Shown: positions 39,638 through 48,029, numbered from the stretch's first letter. The stretch is DNA of 64,000 nucleotides from Candidatus Krumholzibacteriia bacterium (GCA_035649275.1 DASRJW010000134.1:62001-126000), one strand, 5' to 3'. Made by a program: numbers and translations. The notes: generated by a model not told the origin, from the sequence alone.

Positions 39638-41056
39638 TCAGCGCGGCCGCACCACGAGTCGCAGTCCTTCCACTCCCACCACCTCGACGGCGGCGCCGGC
39701 GGACACCGGCGCCTCGGCGCGAGCATTCCAGTACTCGCCGCGGACGAACACGCGCCCTTCGGGCGCGAGCGCCGAGTCGGCCCTCCCGATCCGACCGAGC
39801 ATGCCATGGCTGCCGGTGACGGGCCTGTGCTTCTGTGCCAGGAGACCCTTGCCGACGACGAAGAGGAAGAAGAACGTGACCGCGATCACCGTGGGCACGA
39901 TCACCGTCCAGGAGACGCGGACGAGGGTTTCCTTCGACTCGAACAGGAAGATGGAGCCGAGGGTGAGTGCCACGATGCCTCCGATGGTGAGGGCGCCATA
40001 GCTGGTGACCTTCACCTCCAGCAGCAGCAGGATGATGCCGAGCAGCAGGAGCAGCAGCCCCACCGAGTTGACCGGCAGCACCTGGAGGGCGAAGAAAGCC
40101 AGCAGTATCGAGATGGCGCCGACGACGCCCGGCAGGATGGCGCCGGGATTCCACAGCTCCATCATCAATCCCGCGCTCCCCAGCATGAGCAGCAGGTAGG
40201 CGATGTTGGGATTGGCGATGGCCGAGAGCACCCGGTCGCGCCAGCCCATGTGCAGCATCCGTACAGCCGCCGCCTTGGTCTGCAGGGTCCGCGGGCCCGA
40301 CAGCAGCTCGACCTTGCGGCCGTCGAGGCGGACGAGCAACGCTTGCAAGCTGGGTTCGATGACGTCGACGACGCCGAGCTCGAGGGCCTCTTTGTCCGAG
40401 ACCGAGACGCTGGCGCGCACGGCGCGCTCGGCCCACTCGGCGTTCCGCCCGCGCTTCTGCGCCAGAGAGCGGATGAAGCTCGCGGCGTCGTTCTCCACCT
40501 TCTCGGACATCACCGAGTCGATGGTGCCACCGCCCATCTGCACCGGGTGCGCGGCTCCGGTGTTCGTGCCCGGCGCCATGGCGGCCACATGCGCGGCGAG
40601 CAGAAGGAACAGGCCTGCGGAAGCGGCGCGGGAGCCGCTGGGTGCCACGTAGACCACGACGGGCACGTCGGCGGCGAGGATGCGCTTCACGATGTCGCGC
40701 ATGGCGGAGTCCAATCCGCCGGGCGTGTCGAGCTCGATGATCAAGCAGGCCGCTCGTTCTTTCTCGGCGCGCTCGATGCCCTCGATGAGGAAGCGGGCGC
40801 TCGCCGGGCCGATGGCATCGACGAGCGAGGCGACCAGGACCTCGGCGGCGGCCGGCGATCCCTTCTCCGGTTCGCCCCCGCCGCGGCTGGAATCAGCGGC
40901 TGTGGTGGTGCCGGCGGCGGCCTCGGCGGCCAGGAGAAGGGCGACCGACACGAGCCCACCGAGTGTTCCACGGCTCGAGCCGGCGGAGAAGCAACGCAGC
41001 CGCGCACCGCGGCGGGCGAGGGGGGCCGCCGGCAGGGGATGCCGGATGCCGCGCAT
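39638..41056 (-). CDS. NfeD-family membrane serine protease (ClpP-like, NfeD1b type)
   Basis: The 472-residue protein starts with a signal-like segment. A ClpP-class domain follows, with CLIIELDTPGGLDSAMRDIVKRIL and the nucleophile serine region VAPSGSRAASAGLF, plus a lysine in the following helices. Several membrane segments come next (VVGAISILLAFFALQV, VGLLLLLLGIILLLLEV, WTVIVPTVIAVTFFFLFVVG). A C-terminal OB-fold NfeD domain (GEYWNARAEAPVSAGAAVEVVGVEGLRLVV) ends it. It probably degrades or processes slipin and other membrane proteins. ATG 41056 follows AGGAGG and lies downstream of a consensus promoter. Confidence 0.9.
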   Translation of the reverse strand: MRGIRHPLPAAPLARRGARLRCFSAGSSRGTLGGLVSVALLLAAEAAAGTTTAADSSRGGGEPEKGSPAAAEVLVASLVDAIGPASARFLIEGIERAEKERAACLIIELDTPGGLDSAMRDIVKRILAADVPVVVYVAPSGSRAASAGLFLLLAAHVAAMAPGTNTGAAHPVQMGGGTIDSVMSEKVENDAASFIRSLAQKRGRNAEWAERAVRASVSVSDKEALELGVVDVIEPSLQALLVRLDGRKVELLSGPRTLQTKAAAVRMLHMGWRDRVLSAIANPNIAYLLLMLGSAGLMMELWNPGAILPGVVGAISILLAFFALQVLPVNSVGLLLLLLGIILLLLEVKVTSYGALTIGGIVALTLGSIFLFESKETLVRVSWTVIVPTVIAVTFFFLFVVGKGLLAQKHRPVTGSHGMLGRIGRADSALAPEGRVFVRGEYWNARAEAPVSAGAAVEVVGVEGLRLVVRPR

Positions 41057-41078
41057 GTGCAACCTCCTGGACCACCGC

Positions 41079-41107
41079 AGGCTAGGAAAGAACGTCAACC
41101 CTGTCAA
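41079..41107 (-). promoter_or_regulatory. Promoter of the nfeD-slipin operon
   Basis: On the minus strand a perfect TTGACA (41107-41102) and TAGCCT (41084-41079) are separated by 17 bp. The predicted start near 41072 leaves a short leader containing AGGAGG. Confidence 0.75.
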
Positions 41108-41122
41108 GGAGTTACGGTGCAG

Positions 41123-41131
41123 TGCTAAGAT
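41123..41131 (+). promoter_or_regulatory. Extended -10 promoter of moaD, probably leaderless
   Basis: TGC-TAAGAT (41123-41131, hexamer 41126-41131) ends 7 nt before the GTG of moaD, so transcription should begin at the start codon itself. Its upstream side overlaps the -35 of the divergent nfeD promoter. Confidence 0.55.
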
Positions 41132-41137
41132 CCGTAC

Positions 41138-41383
41138 GTGCACATCGAGGTCTTGTTCTTCGCTGCAGCACGCGATGCAGCCCGGAAACCGAGCGCGAGT
41201 CTCACGCTGCCGGCGGGAACCACGGCGGGGAGCGCCCTCGGCCTGTTGCTCGAACAGGAGCCGGCTTTGCGCGGGCTGCAAGCCAGCCTGCGACTCGCGG
41301 TGAACGAGGAATTCGTCGACAGCGCTCGGGTGCTGCGCGAAGGGGACTGCCTGGCACTCATCCCGCCGGTGAGCGGCGGCTGA
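41138..41383 (+). CDS. moaD: MoaD-like molybdopterin synthase sulfur carrier subunit
   Basis: The 81-residue ubiquitin-fold protein (MHIEVLFFAAARDAARKPS...) ends in SGG, the C-terminal Gly-Gly that is adenylated and thiocarboxylated by MoeB-type enzymes. It donates sulfur to cyclic pyranopterin monophosphate together with MoaE. Translation starts at GTG. The mRNA may lack a leader. moaE begins 100 bp downstream on the same strand, and the nearby molybdenum hydroxylase is a likely client. Confidence 0.85.
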   Translation: MHIEVLFFAAARDAARKPSASLTLPAGTTAGSALGLLLEQEPALRGLQASLRLAVNEEFVDSARVLREGDCLALIPPVSGG

Positions 41384-41483
41384 GGGAACCTGCGCCGCAT
41401 CATTGCCTGGACATCGTGGGGTTCGTGGATTTGCTGGGCAGCCCGTCGCGTCCGCAGGTCTGCGCTAGAAACGAGGCACGATC

Positions 41484-41924
41484 GTGTCGCCAGCGGAAAC
41501 CGACGACCGGCTTCGCGTCGCCTTGGTGCACGAACGCATCGATCTCGGTGCCCTCTACGCCGCCATGGGTGATCCTGGCGCCGGCGCCGTTCTCGCCTTC
41601 GCCGGCGTCGTCCGCGACTCCAAGAACGGGCGCCGCGTGCTCCGCCTCGAGTACGAGGCCTACGAGTCCATGGCCGCCAAGGCGCTGGAGCGCATCGGCA
41701 AGGAAGTCCTGGCGCGCTGGCCCGTCCGGCGCGTCGTCCTCGTGCACCGCGTCGGCATGCTGCAGGTGGGCGAAACGAGCGTGGCGATCCTGGTGGCGAC
41801 CGCACACCGAGCTCCGGGCTTCGAGGCGCTGCGGCACGCCATCGAGGTGCTGAAGAAGGACGTGCCGATCTGGAAGAAGGAACACTTCGAGGATGGCGAG
41901 GTCTGGGTACAGGAAGGCTCGTGA
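41484..41924 (+). CDS. moaE: Molybdopterin synthase catalytic subunit MoaE
   Basis: The 146-residue protein has the MoaE signatures GAVLAFAGVVRDSKNGRRV, LEYEAYESMAAKALERI, VVLVHRVGMLQVGETSVAI and the active-site lysine region KKDVPIWKKEHFEDG. With MoaD it forms the heterotetramer that puts two sulfurs on precursor Z. The start is GTG 41484, preceded by GAGG. Its stop overlaps the GTG of the next gene (GTGA), which ties it to the glycosyltransferase gene at 41921. Confidence 0.95.
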   Translation: MSPAETDDRLRVALVHERIDLGALYAAMGDPGAGAVLAFAGVVRDSKNGRRVLRLEYEAYESMAAKALERIGKEVLARWPVRRVVLVHRVGMLQVGETSVAILVATAHRAPGFEALRHAIEVLKKDVPIWKKEHFEDGEVWVQEGS

Positions 41925-44308
41925 AGAACCCGACGCGGCAGACTGCGGGCCTGCTCTGCGGTGCGCTCCTGGCGCTCTACGCTCTCCTCGCTCTTCCGGC
42001 TCTCCTCCTCGACTCCTCCGTCGCCGATGAGCACCCGCACATCTTGAGCGGCTGGCTCTACTGGGAAAGCGGGCGCTTCTCCGGCGGCCTCGACAACCCG
42101 CCGCTCGGCCAGCTCCTCGTCGCGGCACCGCTGCGCTTGCTCGGCGTCGACTACCAATTCCCCTCGGATGCGAAGCTCTGGGCGGCCCGAGTTCCGGTGT
42201 TGCTGCTGGCTCTCGCCCTCGCCGCCCTCGTCGGGCACTGGGCCCGTCGAATGGGCGGCATGGGGACGGCTTGCGTGGCGCTCTTGGCTCTGTGTCTCGA
42301 ACCGAATCTTCTCGCCCACGGTCACCTGGCGACGTTGGATCTGCCCGTCACCTTCCTCTGGTGGTGCGGGTTGTGGCTCTGGCGCGGGGTCCTGGAGGCC
42401 GAGTGGGCCGCGGCGTCCCCGCCTGCAACGCCCAACGCGAGCGCCGCGGTGCCCGAGAACGCCGGCGCGCGGCGCACACCTTGGGGAAAAGTCGCTGGCT
42501 TCGCCATGGTTGCCGCGCTGGCAGTTTTCACCAAGTTCACCGGCTTCCTCCTTCTGCCCGCCTGCTGGCTCGCCTCGCTCGTGCTGCTGCGCCGCCGGCG
42601 CGCTTGGTTGCGGGTGACGGCATACGTGGCCCTGGCGCTGCTCGGCGTGGGTGTCTTGTCGTACGCGGTCTATGCCTTCGGGCCGACGCGACACGGCGTG
42701 CCCGAGCAGCTGCTCAACGCCCTGACCGGTAAGCTGGCGCACCGGGAAGAAGGGCACTTCGCCTACCTGGTGGGCCGGCGTTCGCTGCACGGCTTCCTCG
42801 AGTACTACCTCGCCGCGCTCCTGTTCAAGACGCCTCTACCGCTTCTCCTCTTCGCTGCCCTCGGCCTCGTTTTCGGCTGGCGCCGTTTGTCGCCGCCGGA
42901 TCGCACGCTGCTCACGGTGCCCGCCGCATTGCTCCTCGTGGTTTTTTCGCTGACTCGTGTCGACATCGGTGTTCGCCACATCCTGCCGCTCGTTCCCGCT
43001 CTCGTGCTCTTGGCGGCGGTCGCCGTCGTGCACCTGTGGCAGAAGGGCCGCGTGGCTCGTGTCGCGGTCAGCATCCTGATCCTGGCCTGGGCTCTCGGCT
43101 TCGCCCGGGCAGCGCCCCAGTACCTGACCTACTTCAACGTCTTGGCCGGGGGGCCTGCCGGCGGCCATCGCTTCCTTCTCGATTCGAACCTGGCGTGGGG
43201 ACAGGACGACGGGCGTCTCACGCGCTTCTTGGCCCAGGCAGAAGCGCGCGGTGAAACGTGGGAGGTCAACCCACCCGGGGCGACGGCGCGAGCGGGGCGT
43301 TTGGCAGTCGATGCGAACACGCTGCATCAGTTGTTGCGCGCCGATCCGGCCGTCTACGACTGGCTGTTGCCGCTCCGGCCCGTGGGCTACGCGGGCTATT
43401 CCTGGCGGCTGTACGACCTGCAGCTGGAGACCTACGAGCAACGCGCGGCACAGCGCCCGGACGATGTGAGGGCGCAAATCGCGCTCGCCGAAGCACTGAG
43501 CGCCGCCGGGCAGCTCGATGCGGCAAGTGAGGTGTACGAGCGCGCCGCCCGCACCCTGCCCACGGCGAGCGTGTTTCACAGCGCGGCTTTCGTGGCGCTC
43601 GAGCGCGCCGACTATGCCGGCGCCGAGGCGTGGATCCGGCGCGGTCTCGAACGGCAGCCGACGGACCGCAGTCTCGCCGGATTGCTGCAGCGCTTGCGCC
43701 TGGAGCGGCGCTTCTCCGGCACCCGGCCCGGCGCTTCTGGGCGCGATGCCCTCGAGCTCGGTCTCTGGTGGGCGGAGCGCGGCGACATCGACAAGGCCCT
43801 GCCCTGGCTGCGTCGCGCCGCCACCGACCGCCCTCGGGATGTCGAATCCCAGCGCGCTCTCGCCATCGCACTCGCCCAGCTCGGTCGATTCGACGAGGCA
43901 GCGCGGGCGCTCGAGCAATCACCCCCGTCCTTAGGCGCCGAAGCAGCCCCGTTGCGGCGATTGGCCCGCGCCGACGCTGCTTTTGCCCAGCGTTCCGCCG
44001 CCGAAGCCAGCGCCCCCGGCGCCGCGGCCGACACAGCGAGCAGCTTCGCCGCACCCCTGTGGATGGAGCTGGCGACAGCGCTGTTTCACGTCCGGCACTA
44101 CGATCGCGCTGCAGCGGTGCTGATGGACATCCTGCGCGCCGATCCTGCGGAGGGTGCGGCTCTTGCTTTGCTCTGCGAGATGCACGTCCGCGCCAAGCTG
44201 CGCCTCGTTCCCGAACCGCTGACGCCGCGTCCAGCGCCGGGGGTGCCCGTGGTCACCGCCCCCGGCACCCCGGAAGCAGCCACGAAGGGCCTCCACCCGG
44301 ATGGATGA
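41921..44308 (+). CDS. Membrane glycosyltransferase (PMT/ArnT-like) with C-terminal TPR repeats
   Basis: The 795-residue protein has an N-terminal half with about ten membrane segments, starting with LLCGALLALYALLALPALLL. It has the acidic loop motif SVADEHPHILSG, the DNPPLGQLL loop and LVAAPLRLLG, as in lipid-linked sugar transferases of the GT39/GT83 type. From about residue 500 it carries tetratricopeptide helices (LAEALSAAGQLDAASEVYERAARTLP, LAIALAQLGRFDEAARALEQ). It probably glycosylates exported proteins or lipids. GTG 41921 overlaps the moaE stop, and the next gene overlaps its end by 8 bp. Confidence 0.75.
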   Translation: MKNPTRQTAGLLCGALLALYALLALPALLLDSSVADEHPHILSGWLYWESGRFSGGLDNPPLGQLLVAAPLRLLGVDYQFPSDAKLWAARVPVLLLALALAALVGHWARRMGGMGTACVALLALCLEPNLLAHGHLATLDLPVTFLWWCGLWLWRGVLEAEWAAASPPATPNASAAVPENAGARRTPWGKVAGFAMVAALAVFTKFTGFLLLPACWLASLVLLRRRRAWLRVTAYVALALLGVGVLSYAVYAFGPTRHGVPEQLLNALTGKLAHREEGHFAYLVGRRSLHGFLEYYLAALLFKTPLPLLLFAALGLVFGWRRLSPPDRTLLTVPAALLLVVFSLTRVDIGVRHILPLVPALVLLAAVAVVHLWQKGRVARVAVSILILAWALGFARAAPQYLTYFNVLAGGPAGGHRFLLDSNLAWGQDDGRLTRFLAQAEARGETWEVNPPGATARAGRLAVDANTLHQLLRADPAVYDWLLPLRPVGYAGYSWRLYDLQLETYEQRAAQRPDDVRAQIALAEALSAAGQLDAASEVYERAARTLPTASVFHSAAFVALERADYAGAEAWIRRGLERQPTDRSLAGLLQRLRLERRFSGTRPGASGRDALELGLWWAERGDIDKALPWLRRAATDRPRDVESQRALAIALAQLGRFDEAARALEQSPPSLGAEAAPLRRLARADAAFAQRSAAEASAPGAAADTASSFAAPLWMELATALFHVRHYDRAAAVLMDILRADPAEGAALALLCEMHVRAKLRLVPEPLTPRPAPGVPVVTAPGTPEAATKGLHPDG

Positions 44309-46106
44309 AAAACGCCGACAGGAGAGAGCCAGGCCCCGGCGCCCACTCCCGTTCGTCCGGACCCTGCTGGGGATCGTCGCCATCGCTTTGGCCCTGCGGT
44401 TGGTGCAATGGGCGGAGCTGAGAGACTACGTTCTCGTCCGCGTGCCCTTGGTGGATGCGGGGGAAAACGTCGAGTGGGCGGCGCGCCTGGCCCAGGGCAC
44501 CCCGGAACCGCAGGATGTCTTCTACAAGCCACCGTTCTATCCCCATGCGCTCTCTTGGGCCATGCGCCTGTTGGGTCCAGGAGTCGGAACGGCCTACGCG
44601 TTCAATACGGTTCTCGGCGGTGTGAACGTGGCCGCGATCGCTTTCTGGGTGCGTTCCTTCGCTTCCCCTCCCGTGGCTCTTGCCGCTGCCGCACTGGCCG
44701 CAATCTATCGGCCGTTCCTCTACTTCGAGATCCAAGCCCTGCCCACGACATTGGGAGTCACGTTGTCCCTGGCTTCGCTGTTGTTGCTGGGAGGCGCGAT
44801 GCGCGCCGGGGGGCGCCGCAAGCTACCCTGGCGGCTCGGTGCGGCCGGTCTCACCTTGGGTTTGCTCGCGCTCACGCGCCCCAGTTTTCTTCTCTGGACC
44901 GGGACGGCATGTCTCTGGCTCGCGCTCGGCCTCCGGCGCTGGCGATCGGCAGTGGTCGTGGCCGTGACGGCGGCGCTCACGATCCTGCCCGTCACGCTGA
45001 TGAATCGCCAAAGAGGCGGGGAGTGGGTTCTGGTTTCGGCAAACGGCGGCATCAACTTCTACCTCGGGAACAATCCCGATTGGCAGCGCACATGGCTCCT
45101 GCGTCCAGGGTTGGCGTGGGAGGACCTGGTGCGTCGCATTCCCGAGTCGGAGCGCCAGGGACAAGCGCGCTGGGATCGGTATTTCATGCGACAAGCCATC
45201 CACTGGGCGCGGACGGAGCCATTCGACTTCGCCGCTGCCCTCGGGCGCCGGACGCTCCAGTACCTGAGCAGCGCAGAACTGGACCGCAACCTGGACCCGC
45301 GTGGATTCAGCCGCCGCAGCTGGGTCCTGCGCTCGACCCCGCGCTACGCTTGTCTGGCGCCCTGGCTTCTGCTCGGTCTCGTGCTCGCCTGGCGACGCCG
45401 CGGCAGCGCCCGTCTGACCGTGCTCTTTTGGGGCTGCGGCTTCGTCTCCACGGTGCTCGTTTTCGTCAGCGAACGGTATCGCGTCGATGCGGCACCGGCG
45501 AGCATCGCCTGCACCGCCCTGGCGATCGGCGAAGTTCTCTCTCTCTTGCGCCGGCGCCCGATCGGTCGAAGCATGGGGCCGGTCGCCGGGCTCGTCGTCG
45601 TGAGCGCCGCTCTCGCCTACAGTGACCTGGGAGGCCTGGGACGCGTGAAGGGACCCCAGGCCGCAGCGCTGGAGGGAGTCGCATACTACAAGGAAGGGGA
45701 CCTGGCACACGCTGTCGAGTCCTTGCAGCTCGGCGTGGCGACGGATCCTTTCGATGCCGATGCCCACTACCAGCTGGGCACGGCCTTGCAGAAGCAGCGC
45801 CGCACTGCCGTGGCTCTCGCATCCTATGAAGCGGCGGAACAACTTGTGCCCACGAATCCCAAACCACCGATGGCTGCCGGTTGGCTTTTGAAGAGTATGG
45901 GGCGGCGGGATGAAGCGCTGCAGCGCTACGAGAAGGCGGCGCGTCTCGACCCGACCAACTCCATGGTGCTCCTGGAAACGGCGCATCTGCTCGAGGAGAT
46001 GGGTCGCCGCGATCCTGCCCGGGGTTACTACGAATCAGCGCTGGAGCACGCGACAGATGCCGGCACCCGCGACGACGCCCGCCGCGCTCTCGATCGACTC
46101 CACTGA
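44301..46106 (+). CDS. Membrane glycosyltransferase-like protein with C-terminal TPR repeats
   Basis: The 601-residue protein has about ten membrane segments in the first 420 residues and the acidic periplasmic loop VPLVDAGENVEWAARL. FYKPPFYPHAL is the PMT-like PP motif. NGGINFYLGNNPD and a TPR tail follow (AHYQLGTALQKQRRTAVALASYEAAEQL, AGWLLKSMGRRDEALQRYEKAARLDP). It has the same plan as the preceding gene but little visible sequence identity. It overlaps that gene by 8 bp, so translational coupling is likely. The donor and acceptor cannot be read. Confidence 0.72.
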   Translation: MDEKRRQERARPRRPLPFVRTLLGIVAIALALRLVQWAELRDYVLVRVPLVDAGENVEWAARLAQGTPEPQDVFYKPPFYPHALSWAMRLLGPGVGTAYAFNTVLGGVNVAAIAFWVRSFASPPVALAAAALAAIYRPFLYFEIQALPTTLGVTLSLASLLLLGGAMRAGGRRKLPWRLGAAGLTLGLLALTRPSFLLWTGTACLWLALGLRRWRSAVVVAVTAALTILPVTLMNRQRGGEWVLVSANGGINFYLGNNPDWQRTWLLRPGLAWEDLVRRIPESERQGQARWDRYFMRQAIHWARTEPFDFAAALGRRTLQYLSSAELDRNLDPRGFSRRSWVLRSTPRYACLAPWLLLGLVLAWRRRGSARLTVLFWGCGFVSTVLVFVSERYRVDAAPASIACTALAIGEVLSLLRRRPIGRSMGPVAGLVVVSAALAYSDLGGLGRVKGPQAAALEGVAYYKEGDLAHAVESLQLGVATDPFDADAHYQLGTALQKQRRTAVALASYEAAEQLVPTNPKPPMAAGWLLKSMGRRDEALQRYEKAARLDPTNSMVLLETAHLLEEMGRRDPARGYYESALEHATDAGTRDDARRALDRLH

Positions 46107-46232
46107 ATCGTGCCCTCCTCACGCCGCGCCACGCTCCGAGGGCTCCCCTCAGAACGATGTACCCTTCGCTTCCCATCCGCCGTACTACCTGGAGCACCCA
46201 TTTCGTCCCACCTCTTTCTCCGGAGGTCAGTC

Positions 46233-46994
46233 GTGCTGCGCCCGAACTCTGGATCTCCGCCATCGCGCCCGCACCGACGCCCTTTGCACCTGGGACGCTT
46301 CGCCTCGGGCACGGCAGCCGTGGTATCGTTGCTGCTCGCCTCGCCCGTACTCGCCAATGGCTGGCACCGCCACGACCACGGCGGGAAGGGCTATTTCGCG
46401 ATCGGCTGGAGTGCGCTCGATCTCGGTCCGCTGAACGACTTTCTTGCCGCGAGCGGGTACCGCCGCTTCTCCGAGGATTTCCTGACGCTCGGCGGAGGTG
46501 GCTACGCTGTGCTCGGCCGGTTCGTCATCGGCGGTCAAGGGCATGGCTATCTCGGGGAAGGGCAAGACGTCCCGCTCGGGATCGAGAACTTTAGGACCGA
46601 CCTGTCGGCCGCCATGGGCTTCGTCGACCTGGGCTGGGTGCTCTGGTCCCACGGCGGGTGTTCGTTGACGCCCATGGTGGGCCTCGGTGGCGGCGGCTTG
46701 ACTCTCCAGATCGACGCCCTTACCGCTCCGACGTTCGGCGAGGTGCTGGCGCAACCTGGCCATCGCTCGACCCTCTCAACCGGCGGCTTCCTCCTGGATC
46801 TGGGCGCGAGCTTCGACTTCTTGCTGCAAGGTGAGGATGGCGGTGGGCCCCTCTTCGGCGTGCGTGTCGGCTGGGTCCTGGCGCCGATCGAGGGCGGGTG
46901 GGAGCTCGAAGACCGCGAAATCGCCGGCGGCCCGGAACTCGGTGTCACCGGACCGTACGTTCGCATCCTTCTAGGGGGCGGCCGCTTGCCCTAA
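46233..46994 (+). CDS. Exported protein of unknown function, glycine-rich beta-barrel-like
   Basis: The 253-residue product starts at GTG 46233, five bases after GGAGGT. That start gives a plausible signal peptide (RPLHLGRFASGTAAVVSLLLASPVLA-N). The body consists of alternating glycine-rich strands (YFAIGWSALDLG, FLTLGGGGYAVLGRFVIGGQGHGYLG, MVGLGGGGLTLQID, GVRVGWVLAP) and ends at YVRILLGGGRLP. This looks like a membrane beta-barrel or a surface repeat protein, and no family is recognised. A longer frame exists upstream but lacks a ribosome-binding site. It follows the glycosyltransferase by 126 bp. Confidence 0.65.
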   Translation: MLRPNSGSPPSRPHRRPLHLGRFASGTAAVVSLLLASPVLANGWHRHDHGGKGYFAIGWSALDLGPLNDFLAASGYRRFSEDFLTLGGGGYAVLGRFVIGGQGHGYLGEGQDVPLGIENFRTDLSAAMGFVDLGWVLWSHGGCSLTPMVGLGGGGLTLQIDALTAPTFGEVLAQPGHRSTLSTGGFLLDLGASFDFLLQGEDGGGPLFGVRVGWVLAPIEGGWELEDREIAGGPELGVTGPYVRILLGGGRLP

Positions 46995-47141
46995 CATGGC
47001 TCCATCGATCGGACGCCCTAAAAACGCCGCTGCTCCAACTCCAAAGAAACGACGTCGGCATGGCGCACCACCGTGGGCCACTTCGTGCGCGTTTTCACAA
47101 AGTGCGCTTCACGATGAAACACCCGTGACGCGACAGCGAAC

Positions 47142-47184
47142 TTATCCACTGAGTTGGCACGCCGGCTTGCATCTCTGTGGATAA
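47142..47184. promoter_or_regulatory. Two inverted DnaA-box-like sites
   Basis: TTATCCACT at 47142-47150 (plus) matches the DnaA consensus TTATCCACA at 8 of 9 positions. TGTGGATAA at 47176-47184 is a perfect match on the minus strand. They face each other 25 bp apart, next to an AT-rich stretch with ATAACTTGAGATAAAG and CAAAGATTCTTACG. Confidence 0.55.
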
Positions 47185-47286
47185 CTTGAGATAAAGACCG
47201 TCAAAGATTCTTACGCTGTCCACTTCGTGTACAGCTACAGAGCCTCTTCGAGATCCGTTGGCACATCTCTCCGGCGGAGAGAATGT

Positions 47287-47315
47287 TTGACAAAGTTTCG
47301 GTCTTCCTCTATATT
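47287..47315 (+). promoter_or_regulatory. Near-consensus sigma-70 promoter with no recognised gene
   Basis: TTGACA (47287-47292) and TATATT (47310-47315) are separated by exactly 17 bp, the best promoter in the window. Transcription would start near 47322 and run into the GC-rich stretch and the tandem repeats. The only short frame following it (GTG 47357 to TAG 47551, 64 residues) lacks a ribosome-binding site. Confidence 0.7.
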
Positions 47316-47550
47316 CCCAGTACTCTCAATACTCCGTTCTCCAGGGTGCAGGTACCGTGGGAACTCAAAGAGCGATGCGCACGCCGGCAAGAACCGGCGA
47401 GCGGGGGCATTTGTCCTTGCGGGCCCCTGGACTCTCGTCGCTCCGTGCCCGGGGAGCTCGCGCCCAGGCGGCGAGCAGCATCCGGGGCGAACGCTGGGCG
47501 GGTTCCCGTGACCGAGCGCTCACCGTTCTCCAACGATGGGAACGAAGGTA

Positions 47551-47763
47551 GAGCGTGCCAGAGCTCTCGATGTTTTCCGCTGGGGGAGCGTGCCAGAGCT
47601 CTCGATGTTTTCCGCTGGGGCAGAGCGTGCCAGAGCTCTCGATGTTTTCCGCTGGGGGAGCGTGCCAGAGCTCTCGACATTTTCCGCTGGGGCAGAGCGT
47701 GCCAGAGCTCTCGACGTTTTCCGCTGGGGGAGCGTGCCAGAACTCTCGACGTTTTCCGCTGGG
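47551..47763 (+). repeat. Tandem array of six 34-bp units
   Basis: Six units start at 47551, 47586, 47623, 47658, 47695 and 47730. Each has 34 conserved bases beginning GAGCGTGCCAGAGCTCTCGA and ending TTTTCCGCTGGG. The spacers alternate between G and GCA, so the higher-order period is 72 bp. Changes accumulate to the right (ATG to ACA to ACG; GAGCTC to GAACTC in the last). Each intact unit contains the palindrome AGAGCTCT. Unlike CRISPR, there are no unique spacers. Confidence 0.95.
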
Positions 47764-47861
47764 CACGAAGGGGGTGTGGGGTCGTTGAGACTGAAACAGC
47801 GACGCACACACTACGCGTGTGCCCGCGGAGGGTAGTGGGTTCGGGGTCCGAGTGATCTGGC

Positions 47862-48029
47862 TCAGGAAGTCGTGAGGCGCAGCCGTCGCTGCAGCATCTT
47901 CCGCGCGAGGATCGACAGCTTGGAGGCGTCGCCACCCTTACCGCGGAGGAACTCCCGCACCTTGTGCTTGGCGGTCCGGCGCTTGCGGCGGTGCTTGCGT
48001 GCCGCTCCCAAGGTCTTGGAATTGCCCAC
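47862..48029 (-). CDS. Very basic 55-residue protein of unknown function
   Basis: The product starts VGNSKTLGAARKHRRKRRTA and about 40 percent of its residues are lysine, arginine or histidine. Two short helices can be drawn (HKVREFLRG and SKLSILARKMLQRRLRL). It is like a small ribosomal or nucleic-acid-binding protein, but I cannot match it to L34, S20, S21 or Thx. GTG 48029 is chosen because the promoter's predicted start is near 48076, so an upstream ATG at 48092 would not be transcribed. AAGGG lies 7 nt upstream of the GTG. Confidence 0.6.
   Translation of the reverse strand: MGNSKTLGAARKHRRKRRTAKHKVREFLRGKGGDASKLSILARKMLQRRLRLTTS

Larger units (their letters stand above)
46995..47861. 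other. Gene-free locus of 867 bp with origin-like and repeat elements
   Basis: No gene is supported. The first 330 bp is AT-richer than its surroundings and holds two DnaA-box-like sites (47142-47150 and 47176-47184) and a near-consensus promoter (47287-47315). A GC-rich transcribed part follows, with hairpins such as GCCGG-CAAGAA-CCGGC near 47384, and then six tandem units (47551-47763). Several frames stay open through the repeats only because two units total 72 bp. Confidence 0.65.

Noticed and set aside
47142-47184. Chromosomal origin (oriC) as a firm call
   Set aside because: Only two DnaA-box-like sites are visible and dnaA, dnaN, gyrB and rpmH are absent. It is kept as a hypothesis needing skew and coverage data.
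47551-47763. CRISPR array
   Set aside because: The units are contiguous with 1-3 bp between them, there are no unique spacers, and no cas gene is present.
47283-47855. 190-residue repeat protein on the plus strand
   Set aside because: Its start lies upstream of the predicted transcription start of the 47287 promoter. Other frames stay open only because two repeat units add up to 72 bp. There is no ribosome-binding site.
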